From Streptomyces sp. 1-11 (GTDB lineage: Bacteria; Actinomycetota; Actinomycetes; Streptomycetales; Streptomycetaceae): a stretch of DNA of 64,000 nucleotides. The stretch lies in NCBI RefSeq assembly GCF_007176755.1, contig NZ_BJTV01000008.1, forward strand, positions 186,001 through 250,000, given 5' to 3'. How positions within the stretch are numbered: position 1 is the stretch's first letter; every line of letters begins with the position of its first letter. The translations under genes and the position numbers were made by a program. Under the pieces are notes generated by a model. It did no database searches. It saw only the letters and a program-made list of their open reading frames with translations, and was not told the DNA's origin. Of the stretch, positions 51,505-60,376 are shown piece by piece.

Positions 51505-52392
51505 TCAGGACCGGTGCGCGAGGTGGTGGGGTGGCTCGGGCCGGCGCTCGCCGCTGGGCATGACAGGGTGCCGCCCGAGGACGAAGACACCGGTGAGCGC
51601 CGCCACCACACCGGCCGCCTGCCAGGCCAGCGCGCCCGGCGTCGTACGCAGCTCGTCGTACAGGAAGCCGATGCCGCAGGCGATGCCGCTCAGCGGCTCG
51701 GCGGCGGTCAGCGCGGGCAGCGACAGCCGCAGCGGTCCGGCCTCGAACGCGCTCTGCACCAGCAGCAGCCCCACCACCGCGAGCGACACCACGCCCCAGG
51801 GCTGCCAGGAGGTCAGCAGCCCGACGAGCCCCTCGGCCCCGAAGATGCCGCCGCACACCCGGGTGAGCGCGTCCTGCAGTCCGTAGAGCGTGCCGGCCGC
51901 CGCGGCCAGCAGGGGTGGCCGGTGCAGCAGCCGCAGCCGCTGGGAGGCGAACACGAGCATCCCGGCGACCCCCAGCACACAGCCGACCACGGCCCAGTGC
52001 CGCAACGCGCCGACCTCGCCCTGACCGCTGTGCGGGCGCCCCGCCAGGACGAAGGCCGCGACGCCGCCGCTGAGCGCGAGCGCCCCCAGCCACCCCGACC
52101 AGCCCAGCGGCTGGTCGCCCATCCACCGGGCCAGGGCCATCGCGAACAGCAGATTCATGGTGAGCAACGGCTCCACCTGGGCCAGGCTGCCCTGCGTCAG
52201 CGCGAGCGCGCCGAGGATCTGGCCCACGATCATGCAGCCCATGCCCGCCAGCCACAGCGGCACCCGCACCAGGTCCAGCAGCAACCGGAAGGACAGCATC
52301 AGGGACAGCGGTTCGCGTTCGGCCGCGTGCTGCTGGAGCACGAAGCCGAAGCCCAGCAGACAGGCGGCGGGAAGGCCGAAGAGGTACACCAC
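51505..52392 (-). CDS. EamA/DMT-type membrane transporter
   Basis: A 295-residue protein with 9-10 membrane helices in two halves, the usual EamA duplication: first half VYLFGLPAACLLGFGFVLQQ; then WLAGMGCMIVGQILGALALT, GSLAQVEPLLTMNLLFAMAL; second half AVVGCVLGVAGMLVFASQRL, VVSLAVVGLLLVQSAFEAGP. GTG start at 52392 has AGGAGGAT upstream. The drug/metabolite superfamily mostly exports small molecules. Its paralogue lies at 56303. The substrate is unknown. Confidence 0.82.
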   Translation of the reverse strand: MVYLFGLPAACLLGFGFVLQQHAAEREPLSLMLSFRLLLDLVRVPLWLAGMGCMIVGQILGALALTQGSLAQVEPLLTMNLLFAMALARWMGDQPLGWSGWLGALALSGGVAAFVLAGRPHSGQGEVGALRHWAVVGCVLGVAGMLVFASQRLRLLHRPPLLAAAAGTLYGLQDALTRVCGGIFGAEGLVGLLTSWQPWGVVSLAVVGLLLVQSAFEAGPLRLSLPALTAAEPLSGIACGIGFLYDELRTTPGALAWQAAGVVAALTGVFVLGRHPVMPSGERRPEPPHHLAHRS

Positions 52393-52780
52393 GGCGTGCC
52401 ATCCTCCTGCCCGGACCGGGCGAAGCCTCCGGACGGCGGGACCCCGGCCGGGACCGCCCCGCAAAGAGCACCCGCATGGCTCAGCGTCCCGCCGGCCGCC
52501 CGTCGGCGCCGGCACATCGAGGCGCCACCCGGCCTCCAGGGTGGTCACCTCACCGGTTCGGCGCGAAGGCGCCCGGCCGCGCGGCGCCGGACGGGCTCTC
52601 GCGCCCGCGGGCCGACGCCGGCGCACGTTTGAAAGCCGTGGGCTCCGGCTATCCCTCGATGGTCGCCGGCGCCGCCGGGCGCACGGCGCGCGGGAGCACG
52701 GGGACGGGCGGGGCCGGGACGGCGTGCCCGCCGGCGGACCCCGCGGCCGCGCCGGGGACCATCACTCGAGGAGGTTCAGC

Positions 52781-53587
52781 TTGGGACGCGCCACGGCGGA
52801 TCCGTACCCCGCCCCGTCCACCCTCCTGCCGGGCACCGCGTCCATGACGGGCGTGGCGCTGGTGACGGGCGCGTCCTCCGGGATCGGCGCGGCGGTGGCG
52901 CGGACCCTGGCGGGGGAGCGGTGGACGCTGCTGCTCTCCGGACGCGACCGGGCCCGGCTGGACGCGGTGGCGCGCGAGACGTCCGGCGTCGCGATCCCCT
53001 GTGACCTGGCCGGCGCCGACGGAGCCCGGCAACTGGCCGACCGCGCGCTGCGCCGGGCGCCGGGCGTCGATCTCCTCGTCGCCGCGGCCGGCGTGGGCTG
53101 GGCCGGGCCGTTCACCTCGATGCCGGGCAGCGAGGTGGACCGCGTGCTCACCGTCGACCTGGCGTCGGTGGTGCACCTGGTCCGCGAGGTGCTGCCGCAC
53201 ATGGTGGCGCGCGGCCGGGGCCGGCTGGTGCTGATCGGCTCCGTCGCGGGCAGCGTCGGGGTGCGCGAGGAAGCGGTGTACTCCGCGGCCAAGGCGGGCC
53301 TCGGCACCTTCGCCGACGCGCTGCGCTACGAACTGAGCGGCACCGGCGTAGGGGTGACCCACGTCGTGCCGGGTGTGGTGAGCACCCCGTTCTTCGCCAG
53401 GAGAGGGGTGCCCTACTCCCGCCGCCGCCCGCGCCCGGTCCCGCCCGAGCGGGTGGCCGCGGCCGTCGTGGCGGCCGTGCGCGGCGGACGAGACGAGGTG
53501 TTCGTGCCCGGCTGGCTGCGCCTCCCGGTCGCGGTGCGCGCCCTGGCCCCCTCACCGTACCGGCGCCTGGCGGCCAGGTTCGGCTGA
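52781..53587 (+). CDS. Short-chain dehydrogenase/reductase
   Basis: A 268-residue SDR, if the TTG at 52781 is the start: GGAGG stands six bases before it, while the ATG at 52844 (247 residues) has no ribosome site. The cofactor loop is VALVTGASSGIGAAVARTLA; LLSGRDRARLD indicates NADPH. Catalytic residues: VLIGSVAGSVGVREEAVYSA with Ser, Tyr and the Lys in YSAAKAGLG. The end, PSPYRRLAARFG, contains the variable C-terminus of the family. Substrate unknown. It faces away from the transporter at 51505. Confidence 0.88.
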   Translation: MGRATADPYPAPSTLLPGTASMTGVALVTGASSGIGAAVARTLAGERWTLLLSGRDRARLDAVARETSGVAIPCDLAGADGARQLADRALRRAPGVDLLVAAAGVGWAGPFTSMPGSEVDRVLTVDLASVVHLVREVLPHMVARGRGRLVLIGSVAGSVGVREEAVYSAAKAGLGTFADALRYELSGTGVGVTHVVPGVVSTPFFARRGVPYSRRRPRPVPPERVAAAVVAAVRGGRDEVFVPGWLRLPVAVRALAPSPYRRLAARFG

Positions 53588-53599
53588 CCACCGGACGGC

Positions 53600-53760
53600 G
53601 GCCTGTCCGGGTCCTGCGAACCACCGGGCCCGGCGACCACCGGGTCCTGCGAACCACCGGGCCCGGCGACCATCGGGCCCGGCGACCATCGGGCCCGGCG
53701 ACCATCGGGTCCTGCGAACCACCGGGCCCGGCGACCGCCGGGTCCGGCGACCACCGGATT
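53600..53760. repeat. 16-bp imperfect tandem repeat
   Basis: About ten units of the type GGCGACCATCGGGCCC, with variants in which the end reads GGGTCCT and CGAACC. The array fills nearly all the space between the SDR stop and the polysaccharide deacetylase start. Confidence 0.8.
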
Positions 53761-53785
53761 CGGACGTACCTCAAGGGAGACGCGC

Positions 53786-54553
53786 ATGCGGGGCGGTGCC
53801 GACCGGGGCAGGCTGCTCACCACGGCCCTCGCCGCACTGCCCGTGCTGGCCGCCGCCGCCCACATCGCCCCGGCCGCCACCTGGCTCCCCGGCCCGCGTC
53901 GCGCCTGGCTGCCGTCGCTCGCCGGCACCGGCCGCGCGGACCACGTGGCGCTCACCTTCGACGACGGACCCGATCCTCGCTCCACCCCCGCCTTCCTCGC
54001 CACGCTGGACGAGCTGGCGGTCCACGCCACGTTCTTCGTACTGGGCGAGCGGGTGCTGGCCCACCGGCGGCTGAGCCACGAGATCGTCCGGCGCGGTCAT
54101 GAGCTCGCGGTGCACGGCTGGACGCACGACGGCCCCTGGCGGCCCGCGCCCCTCCGGGAGACCCGGCGGCTGGCCCGGGCCGCGCGCGCCGTGGCGGAAG
54201 TGTCCGGTACGAGCCCCGTCTGGTACCGGCCCCCGTACGGCATCCTCACCGGCGACCGGCTGCTGGCCGCGCGCCGCGCCGGGCTGCGCCCGGTCCTGTG
54301 GACCGCCTGGGGCCGCGACTGGACGGCCGGCGCCACCGCCGGGTCCGTGACGGCGACCGTGCTGCCGGACCTGCGGGGCGGCGGCACGGTGCTGCTGCAC
54401 GACTCCGACCGGCACGCCGCCCCGGACTGCTGGCGGGCGGCGCTGGCCGCGCTGCCCCGACTGGTGACCGCCTGCCGCGAGGCAGACCTGACCGTCGGCC
54501 CGCTCGGCGAACACGGGGTCGGGTGCCGGGCTGGTTCGGCTCGCATTGGTTGA
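53786..54553 (+). CDS. Polysaccharide deacetylase
   Basis: A 255-residue NodB-fold deacetylase (carbohydrate esterase family 4). It has a short membrane/signal segment at residues 8-28 (RLLTTALAALPVLAAAAHIA). Conserved motifs: ALTFDDGPDPRSTPAFLATL (MT1 with the Asp pair), LAVHGWTHDGPWRP (MT2 with His), SPVWYRPPYGIL (MT3) and GGTVLLHDSDRHA (MT5). It would deacetylate N-acetylated sugars of the cell wall or a surface polymer. The C-terminal residues (from about GCRAGSARIG) are encoded by the first unit of a 105-bp repeat that follows, and so are probably not original. Confidence 0.9.
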   Translation: MRGGADRGRLLTTALAALPVLAAAAHIAPAATWLPGPRRAWLPSLAGTGRADHVALTFDDGPDPRSTPAFLATLDELAVHATFFVLGERVLAHRRLSHEIVRRGHELAVHGWTHDGPWRPAPLRETRRLARAARAVAEVSGTSPVWYRPPYGILTGDRLLAARRAGLRPVLWTAWGRDWTAGATAGSVTATVLPDLRGGGTVLLHDSDRHAAPDCWRAALAALPRLVTACREADLTVGPLGEHGVGCRAGSARIG

Positions 54554-54790
54554 CCGGGCTGGTGGGGGTGAGGTGTCGAGTCGTTCCGGCGGGTCTGCGG
54601 GGTCAGTGCGCGTCGGGCTGGGGGTTGGGCGCCGGGTCGTTCGGCTCGCTTTGGTTGATCCGGCTGGTGGGGGTGAGGTGTGGAGCGGCTCCGGCGGGCG
54701 TGCGGGGTCGGCGTGCGTCGGGCTGGGGGTCGGGTGCCGGGCTGGTTCGGTTCGCGTCGGTTGACCCGGCGGCCTGGACGTCAGGTGCGG
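54525..54790. repeat. Tandem repeat of about 105 bp, 2.5 units, overlapping the deacetylase end
   Basis: Blocks beginning GGTTCGGCTCGC recur at 54534, 54639 and 54745 and stay similar for 105-106 bases: each includes GGCTGGTGGGGGTGAGGTGT and CTCCGGCGGG. The first covers the last codons of the deacetylase; the last fades near 54790. No gene is seen from 54790 to 54895. Confidence 0.8.
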
Positions 54791-54895
54791 AGACGCTTCG
54801 GCTCGCGTGCGGCGTCGTCGCGCGCCCGGCTGTGGCGGTCGGGTGTGGGGCGGGCCCGTACAGTCCGCGCCGGTTGTCCCGCCCCCCCCGGGACG

Positions 54896-55960
54896 TCACG
54901 AGCAGAGACGTTCCAGCGGGCCCACGACGTCGCCCCGCGCCAGGCCGCGGCCGCCGGGTGCCGGAGCGGCCGAGGTGAGGCGGTCAAGGCACCGCAGGAG
55001 CTGCCACGGATCGGCGGCGTGCTCGGTCAGGCCGAGTGCCGCCATGCGGTGCACCCCCTCGGCGCCGTGGCCCGGGATCGGCCGGTACCCGACGACCGGC
55101 ACACCGACGGCCAGCGCCTCCAGCGCCGTCTGCCCGGCCGCGTTGTCGACCAGCGCCGCGCACGCCGAGAGCAGGCCAGGCATGTCGTCCACCCAGGACA
55201 GGGCGAGCGTTCCCGGCGCCTTCGACACAAGGCGGCGCAGGCGCTCGTTGCGCCCGCACAGGACGACCGGCAGGTACCCGGCGGAGGCCAGCAGCCGGGC
55301 CGTCGCGCCGAGCCGGCTGCCCGCCCCCCACGCTCCGGCCGACAGCAGCACGGGCGGGCGGTCGCCGCCGGCCGCGAGTCGCCGCCGCCAGGACGCCTCA
55401 CCGGACGGGTGCGGGCGGAACCGTTCCGGCAGCAGTGGACCGCAGGCGGTGGCGGGGCGCCCGAGGCGGTGCCGCACCTCCCCGGCGATCTGCGGGGTGA
55501 GGCACAGGTGCAGGTCGTTGCCCTGGTGCAGCCACTGCCGGTGTACGGCGAAGTCGGTGATGACCACCGCGCTGGGCACCGTAAGCCGGCCCCGCGTCCG
55601 CAGGCCGCCGGTGAGCTGGGCGGCGAGATGGAAGACCGATACGACCGCGTCGGCGCGCTCGCCCGCCACCTCCGCCCGCAACCGGTCGCCGGCGAGTGCG
55701 GCAAGCGGCGCGCTGCCCGGCCGCGGCCCCCCGCCGCCCCGGAAGAAGGCGGCGTAGATGCCCCCGTAGAGGGCGGGCGCGTGCCGGATCGTCGCGCGGT
55801 AGAAGCCGCGCAGCCCGGCTCCGGCACGGGCGGGCAGCAGCTCCAGCACGTCCCGGTGCACGGCCTCGTGCCCGGCCGCCCGTAGCCGCCGGGCAAGTTC
55901 GCGTGCCACCGCGTCGTGGCCCGAGCCCATGCTCGCGCTGACCACCAGCAGCCGGCTCAC
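54896..55960 (-). CDS. Diglyceride/glycolipid glycosyltransferase-like protein (MGDG synthase type, GT28-like)
   Basis: A 354-residue GT-B type glycosyltransferase. The GTG at 55960 begins with RLLVVSASMGSGHDAVAREL, the GSGH motif of MGDG synthase-like enzymes. The C-terminal half has PPVLLSAGAWGAGSRLGATA, VVLCGRNERLRRLV and VDNAAGQTALEALAVGVPVV, the nucleotide-sugar binding segment in which the usual Pro/Gly are present. Such enzymes add sugars to diacylglycerol or related lipids. It is divergent from a DMT transporter and convergent to the deacetylase; the three may concern the envelope, by inference. Confidence 0.85.
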   Translation of the reverse strand: MSRLLVVSASMGSGHDAVARELARRLRAAGHEAVHRDVLELLPARAGAGLRGFYRATIRHAPALYGGIYAAFFRGGGGPRPGSAPLAALAGDRLRAEVAGERADAVVSVFHLAAQLTGGLRTRGRLTVPSAVVITDFAVHRQWLHQGNDLHLCLTPQIAGEVRHRLGRPATACGPLLPERFRPHPSGEASWRRRLAAGGDRPPVLLSAGAWGAGSRLGATARLLASAGYLPVVLCGRNERLRRLVSKAPGTLALSWVDDMPGLLSACAALVDNAAGQTALEALAVGVPVVGYRPIPGHGAEGVHRMAALGLTEHAADPWQLLRCLDRLTSAAPAPGGRGLARGDVVGPLERLCS

Positions 55961-56302
55961 GGCAGGCGCCGCACCGGCGCGGCGTCCGGCACCCGTCCGG
56001 CCGGGCGGACGGGCGGAGCGGTCCGAGCGAACCGTGGGGCCGGGCGGTCCGGGCTCGGCGGGTGGCACGTACGCGGCATGGTCACCTCGTGGGGGCGGCG
56101 GACGGCGGGCACGACGGGTTCCGTGGCACCGGCCGCCAAGGGGTGCCGACCGGCGGCCGCCCGTGGTGGACGGGCGGTATGGACAGGTTTATCACCGCGC
56201 ACGGCGGATACGTCTTTGTTCGCTTTGCCTATCTTTGTCCATCGATCGACCGAGCGTGCGGTGGCCGCCCGCCGGGTCCGCCCGCGAACGACAGGCAGTC
56301 GC

Positions 56303-57214
56303 ATGAACGTGCTCACCGTCATCACGGCGCTGCTGTCGGCGCTGTCCAACGGGGCGGCGTCGGTCCTGCAGCGGCGGGCCGCGGTCGAACCCGACGAGGT
56401 CTCCGGCCGCGGCGTCCGCGCGGCGGCGGCCCGCCTGGGGGGACTGCTGCGCCGCCCCTTCTGGTGGGCGGGAGCACTGGCCATGTGCGCTTCCGCGGTC
56501 TTCCAGGTGATCGCCCTCGACTCCGGGCAGCTCTCGCTGGTGCAGCCCCTGCTGGCCAGCGAACTGCTGTTCACCCTCCTCATCGGCGCGATCGTGTTCC
56601 GCCGCCGGCCCAGGGCCGCCACCTGGGGTTCCTTCGCCGCGCTGGCCGGGGGACTGGCGCTCTTCCTGCTCAGCGCCTCGCCGGCGCCCGGCGGCGACCG
56701 GGCCTCCGACTGGGACTGGCTCGCCGTCGGAGGCGGGCTGGCGTGCGGCGTCGCCGTCCTGCTGGCGGTCGCGAGGCGCATGCGCGGCCCGCTGCAGGCC
56801 GCCACTCTCGGCTGTGCGACCGCCGCCTGCTTCGCGGTCACGGCGGCGCTGATCAAGGAGGTGACCGCGAGGTTCCCGGAGGGGGCCGTCGCGGTCCTCA
56901 CCACCTGGCACACCTACGCCGTCGCCGTCACCGGCCTGCTGAGCGTCCTGCTGCTCCAGTGGGCGCTGCGGGCCGGCACCCTGGCCGCCTCCCAGCCGGC
57001 CCTGACCCTGGGCGACGCCCTGATCAGCGTCATCCTCGGCGGTTTTCTCTTCGGCGAGAGCATCGCCCTGGGCTGGCGGATCGTGCCCGAGATCGCCGGC
57101 ATCCTCCTCATGGCGCTGGGCATCATCGGCCTGACCCGTTCGCCCGTGATGTCGACGGACCGGAGCTGGGACGCCGCGGAGCCCGAGTCCACGCGGGCCC
57201 GGCGGGACGCCTGA
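56303..57214 (+). CDS. EamA/DMT-type membrane transporter, second copy
   Basis: A 303-residue protein with about nine membrane helices, including VLTVITALLSALSNGAASVL, WAGALAMCASAVFQVIALDS and EIAGILLMALGIIGLTRSPV. The SGQLSLVQPLLASELLFTLL segment after helix 3 resembles the LTQGSLAQVEPLLTMNLLFA segment of the protein at 51505, so the two are paralogues of one subfamily. The start is an ATG at 56303; the ribosome site is weak. Divergent to the glycosyltransferase. Confidence 0.82.
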   Translation: MNVLTVITALLSALSNGAASVLQRRAAVEPDEVSGRGVRAAAARLGGLLRRPFWWAGALAMCASAVFQVIALDSGQLSLVQPLLASELLFTLLIGAIVFRRRPRAATWGSFAALAGGLALFLLSASPAPGGDRASDWDWLAVGGGLACGVAVLLAVARRMRGPLQAATLGCATAACFAVTAALIKEVTARFPEGAVAVLTTWHTYAVAVTGLLSVLLLQWALRAGTLAASQPALTLGDALISVILGGFLFGESIALGWRIVPEIAGILLMALGIIGLTRSPVMSTDRSWDAAEPESTRARRDA

Positions 57215-57559
57215 CCGGGAGGCGGTGACCGGGAGGCGGTGCCACCCGTCGCTGCGTCGGCCGGCCGGCGGCGGGGCAGCGGACGGGCACTGCGCCGGGC
57301 GGGTGATCGGTGACGCGGGGCGACGGTGTCCGGCGGCCCGCCGCGCGACACCACGCGGGCCCCGGGCGGGCCCGGGGCGGGCCCAGGGCGGGTCGGTGGC
57401 GGCGGTCCGGGTGGTGGGCCAGGGGCGAGTCGCGGACGGCCGGCGGCGTCGCACGAGAGCCGATTGTCAGTGCCGTCTGATTAATTCCGGTGCAGTGAGA
57501 TCGACATGGCCCGAAGTGGGTAATCGGTCGTCAGTTCCTGCCGTAGGAGGCCGTTCTTG
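57215..57559. other. Intergenic stretch, no gene seen
   Basis: About 345 bases. It begins with a 14-bp direct repeat (GACCGGGAGGCGGT, twice) right after the transporter stop. The rest is GC-rich without recognised features until the AGGAGG site of the next gene. Confidence 0.45.
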
Positions 57560-57907
57560 ATGCAGATGATGCTCCCGCGTCACCAGAGATCCCAGGGTGC
57601 TCCGCTCGGCCGCGGCGCCGCCGATCTCCTGCGCATCATCGCGGACCCGAGCACCACGGTCTTCCTGACGGTGCACGAGGGAGGCCGCCGCCGGTACGCG
57701 TACTGGAAGCCGTTCGACCCGGCCACCGGCAGGGGCGGCGGGTACATGGCGCTGCCGGTGGCCGAGTGCGACGCGCTGCACGCGGCCGGACGCATCGTCC
57801 TCGGCGACCCGCTCGTGGACCCGGGCAAGGTCACGTACCGCGTCAGGTCCGCCCCGGCGCGGTCCGTCCGCGGGAACACCGTGCGGCAGATGGCCCGGGC
57901 GGCCTGA
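57560..57907 (+). CDS. Small hypothetical protein
   Basis: A 115-residue protein with an AGGAGG ribosome site nine bases before the ATG at 57560. N-terminal residues to 20 are polar; the middle is a strand-turn-helix pattern: ADLLRIIADPSTTVFLTVHE, GGRRRYAYWKPFDPATGRGG and GYMALPVAECDALHAAGRIV. No signal or membrane segment. Seen in Streptomyces as a conserved hypothetical type; no function. Confidence 0.6.
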   Translation: MQMMLPRHQRSQGAPLGRGAADLLRIIADPSTTVFLTVHEGGRRRYAYWKPFDPATGRGGGYMALPVAECDALHAAGRIVLGDPLVDPGKVTYRVRSAPARSVRGNTVRQMARAA

Positions 57908-58058
57908 GACCCGGGCGCGCGGCGCGTCCGCCGGCCCGCCGCTCGCGTCCCGTCCGGGCGTGTGACACGTGCGATGGGCGTGGTTCCCGAGTTCCGCACC
58001 GGGTGGTAGACACAGCGGGGTCACAGTTCCTGTCCGCCAGCAGGAAGGTTGCTGCCGC

Positions 58059-59426
58059 ATGTCTGCAACACGCCGTCAGGTCCTGGCCCAGGCACGTGCC
58101 GTGGGGGCGGGTATCGCCTTCACCGGGGCCCTGTCCGAGCTCTTCGCGGGCACCGCCGCCGCGCGGAACCTGGGCGACACCGGCTACGGCCCGCTCGTCC
58201 CGGACCCCCATGGACTGCTCGACCTGCCGAAAGGTTTCCGCTACACCGTGCTCTCCCGCGAAGGCGAGCGCCTCCGCTCGGGAGAGGGCCCGGTGCCCTC
58301 CAACCACGACGGCATGGCCGCGTTCGCCGGTCCCGCGAACCGTACGCACCTCGTCCGCAACCACGAGAACCGGGTGACCGCGAAGATCCCCGTCCCGACG
58401 GTCGCCGGGCTCACCTACGACCCGGCGGGCAAGGGCGGCTGTACGGCGCTGACCCTCGACGCCGGACGGCGCGTACTGTCCGAGCGGGTCGCGATCGCCG
58501 GCACGGCCGTCAACTGCGCCGGCGGCCGCACCCCCTGGGGCACCTGGCTGACCTGCGAGGAGACCGAGGACCGGGCCGGCACCAACGGCTACACCAAGGA
58601 CCACGGCTTCATCTTCGAGGTCCACCCCACCGACCCGCACCGCACCGGCGCCGTCCCGCTGACCGCGATGGGCCGCTTCCAGCACGAGGCGATCGCCGTC
58701 GACCCGCGCCACGGCGTCGTCTACGAGACCGAGGACGCCTTCGACAAGCCGTTCGGCCTCTTCTACCGCTTCCTGCCCGAGAAGCCGCTGGGCGGCGTGG
58801 GCTCGCTGCGGGCGGGTGGCCGGCTCCAGGCGATGCGCGTGCCCGGCGTGCCGGACCTCTCCACCGTCCAGGAGACCGGCGCGCACTTCGACGGCGTCGA
58901 GTGGGCCGACGTACCCGACCCGCTGGCCACCGGCACCCCCACCCGGCTGCAGGACTACGGCCCCGGCGGCATCACCCACGCCCAGAAGCTGGAGGGCTGC
59001 TACTGGGGAGGGAGCTGCGTGTACTTCGTGTCCTCCTTCGCCCGCGCCGCGAACGGCTCGGCGGCCGACCACTACGGGCAGATCTGGCGCTACGACCCGG
59101 CGCGCCGCCGGCTGACCCTGGTCGTCGTGTTCGGCCCGGACACCGATGTGCGGCTCCCCGGCGAGTCCCCGGACAACATCTGCCTGGCCCCCAGCGGCGG
59201 CCTGATGGTGTGCGAGGACGGCAACGGCGCCCAGCACGTCTTCGGCGTGACCCGCGCGGGCGAGGTGTACGCGATGGCGCGGAACCGGCAGAACACCGGG
59301 ACCGCGCAGGAACCCGAGTGGGGTGAGTTCGCCGGGGTCACCTTCGCCCCGGACGGCCGCACGATGTACGTCAACTGCTACACGCCCGGCACCACCTTCG
59401 CGGTGACCGGGCCGTGGCGCAGGTAG
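58059..59426 (+). CDS. Tat-exported PhoX-family (DUF839) protein
   Basis: A 455-residue protein. The N-terminus has a twin-arginine signal (TRRQVLAQARAVGAGIAFTG, then ALSELFAGTAAA), so it is exported folded. The body has PhoX/DUF839 sections: VPSNHDGMAAFAGPANRTHL, LTCEETEDRAGTNGYTKDHG, DPRHGVVYETEDAFDKPFGL and ESPDNICLAPSGGLMVCEDG. PhoX is a calcium/iron-dependent phosphatase fold. No PHO box was found upstream, so induction by phosphate limitation is not supported here. A strong terminator follows. Confidence 0.88.
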   Translation: MSATRRQVLAQARAVGAGIAFTGALSELFAGTAAARNLGDTGYGPLVPDPHGLLDLPKGFRYTVLSREGERLRSGEGPVPSNHDGMAAFAGPANRTHLVRNHENRVTAKIPVPTVAGLTYDPAGKGGCTALTLDAGRRVLSERVAIAGTAVNCAGGRTPWGTWLTCEETEDRAGTNGYTKDHGFIFEVHPTDPHRTGAVPLTAMGRFQHEAIAVDPRHGVVYETEDAFDKPFGLFYRFLPEKPLGGVGSLRAGGRLQAMRVPGVPDLSTVQETGAHFDGVEWADVPDPLATGTPTRLQDYGPGGITHAQKLEGCYWGGSCVYFVSSFARAANGSAADHYGQIWRYDPARRRLTLVVVFGPDTDVRLPGESPDNICLAPSGGLMVCEDGNGAQHVFGVTRAGEVYAMARNRQNTGTAQEPEWGEFAGVTFAPDGRTMYVNCYTPGTTFAVTGPWRR

Positions 59427-59448
59427 ACAGGTAAAGGGGCGCAACCGC

Positions 59449-59485
59449 CGTCATGGCGGGGCGGGGCACTCGCCCCGCCATGACG
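59449..59485. terminator. Strong bidirectional terminator
   Basis: CGTCATGGCGGGGCG at 59449-59463 pairs perfectly with CGCCCCGCCATGACG at 59471-59485 (15 bp, 7-base loop). It lies between the convergent PhoX gene and the small membrane protein gene at 59510. Confidence 0.9.
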
Positions 59486-59509
59486 CGGAGGTCAAGGGGC
59501 GTCCGGCCG

Positions 59510-59683
59510 CTACCGTACGACGCGGTGCCTGCGGCCGCCCCGGTGCAGGCGCACGGCCGCGTACACGAGGTCGGCCAGCAGCACGACGGCACCGATGATC
59601 AGCAGGTAGAACAGCCCGTGGGCGGCGAACCCGATGATGCCCAGCACGAGGGCCACGAGGATCAGCAGCAGGAACAGGCTCAT
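59510..59683 (-). CDS. Small hydrophobic membrane protein, 57 residues
   Basis: The ATG at 59683 has GGGAGAG upstream and a stop TAG at 59510. Two membrane helices are closely spaced: SLFLLLILVALVLGIIGFAA and LFYLLIIGAVVLLADLVYAA; the C-terminus is basic (RLHRGGRRHRVVR), so both ends are inside. It is like the hydrophobic small proteins found in soil actinobacteria near stress genes. Function unknown. Confidence 0.7.
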   Translation of the reverse strand: MSLFLLLILVALVLGIIGFAAHGLFYLLIIGAVVLLADLVYAAVRLHRGGRRHRVVR

Positions 59684-59699
59684 CGGCTCTCCCGGTGGC

Positions 59700-59881
59700 T
59701 TCGGCCGCTCCGCGGCGGCCGGTTCGACGTGGTGGTCGTGCTGTGCGCGGCGGCCGTCCGAGGACGGTCGCCCTGTGACGGCCGTCCGGGGACGGCCGTC
59801 CTGCGGTGCTCGGCCGGTGGCCGCCGTCCGGGGACGGCCCCCGGCGGCGGTCGCTTCACGGCGGCCCCCGGCGACGTTCGT
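59700..59881. repeat. Repeated inverted-repeat block of GACGGCCGTCC type
   Basis: GACGGCCGTCC (itself a palindrome extended to GGACGGCCGTCC) and variants such as GGCCGCCGTCCGGGGACGG recur about five times in 180 bases, capable of several alternative hairpins. Located between the small membrane protein and the PRC-barrel gene. Confidence 0.55.
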
Positions 59882-60241
59882 TCAGCGGCGGGCCAGGCGG
59901 CGTTCGCCGCCGGCGCCCGGCGCGTAGTCCAGTTCGTAGTGCGCGAAGACCGCCGGCTCGTCCGACGCCGGCAACTCGCCGTCGGTGTCGATGGAGGGAG
60001 CCTTCTTCACCGCGTCCTTCGCGAACGCGACCCGCAGGTAGCCCGGTCCGACGGTCGCTCCGGTGAGCGGCACGAAGGCCAGCCGGCGGCGTGTGGGCAG
60101 CCCCACGGTCACCGTGGCGAAGGACGGTCTGTCGGTGGCGGTGTCGACGTAGACCGACTCCAGTGTGCCGATCTTGTGCCCGTCGGAGTCGACCACGTCG
60201 TGCCCACGCCACTCACGGATGTCGCCAGCCTCGAACATCAT
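59882..60241 (-). CDS. PRC-barrel domain protein
   Basis: A 119-residue protein with one PRC-barrel: DIREWRGHDVVDSDGHKIGT, then LESVYVDTATDRPSFATVTV and GLPTRRRLAFVPLTGATVGP; the C-terminus is acidic and reaches FAHYELDYAPG. The GGAGG ribosome site lies six bases before the second ATG, so the start may be 60238 rather than 60241. PRC-barrels act in RNA processing or in stress-linked membrane-associated proteins; the partner is unknown here. Confidence 0.85.
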   Translation of the reverse strand: MMFEAGDIREWRGHDVVDSDGHKIGTLESVYVDTATDRPSFATVTVGLPTRRRLAFVPLTGATVGPGYLRVAFAKDAVKKAPSIDTDGELPASDEPAVFAHYELDYAPGAGGERRLARR

Positions 60242-60376
60242 GAACCTCCGCAGACCAGGTACCCGCGTTCGGCCGCCTGATGTCCCCGGACGGGCCCGGC
60301 GCGCTGAGCGGGTCCGCGCCCTGGTCAGGGGCCGTCCACGAGCCGAACTGGTCCGGTGCGGGCAGAATCGGCCGTG

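Noticed and set aside
58000..58058. Possible PHO box upstream of the PhoX-like gene
   Set aside because: I found no GTTCACC direct repeats there.
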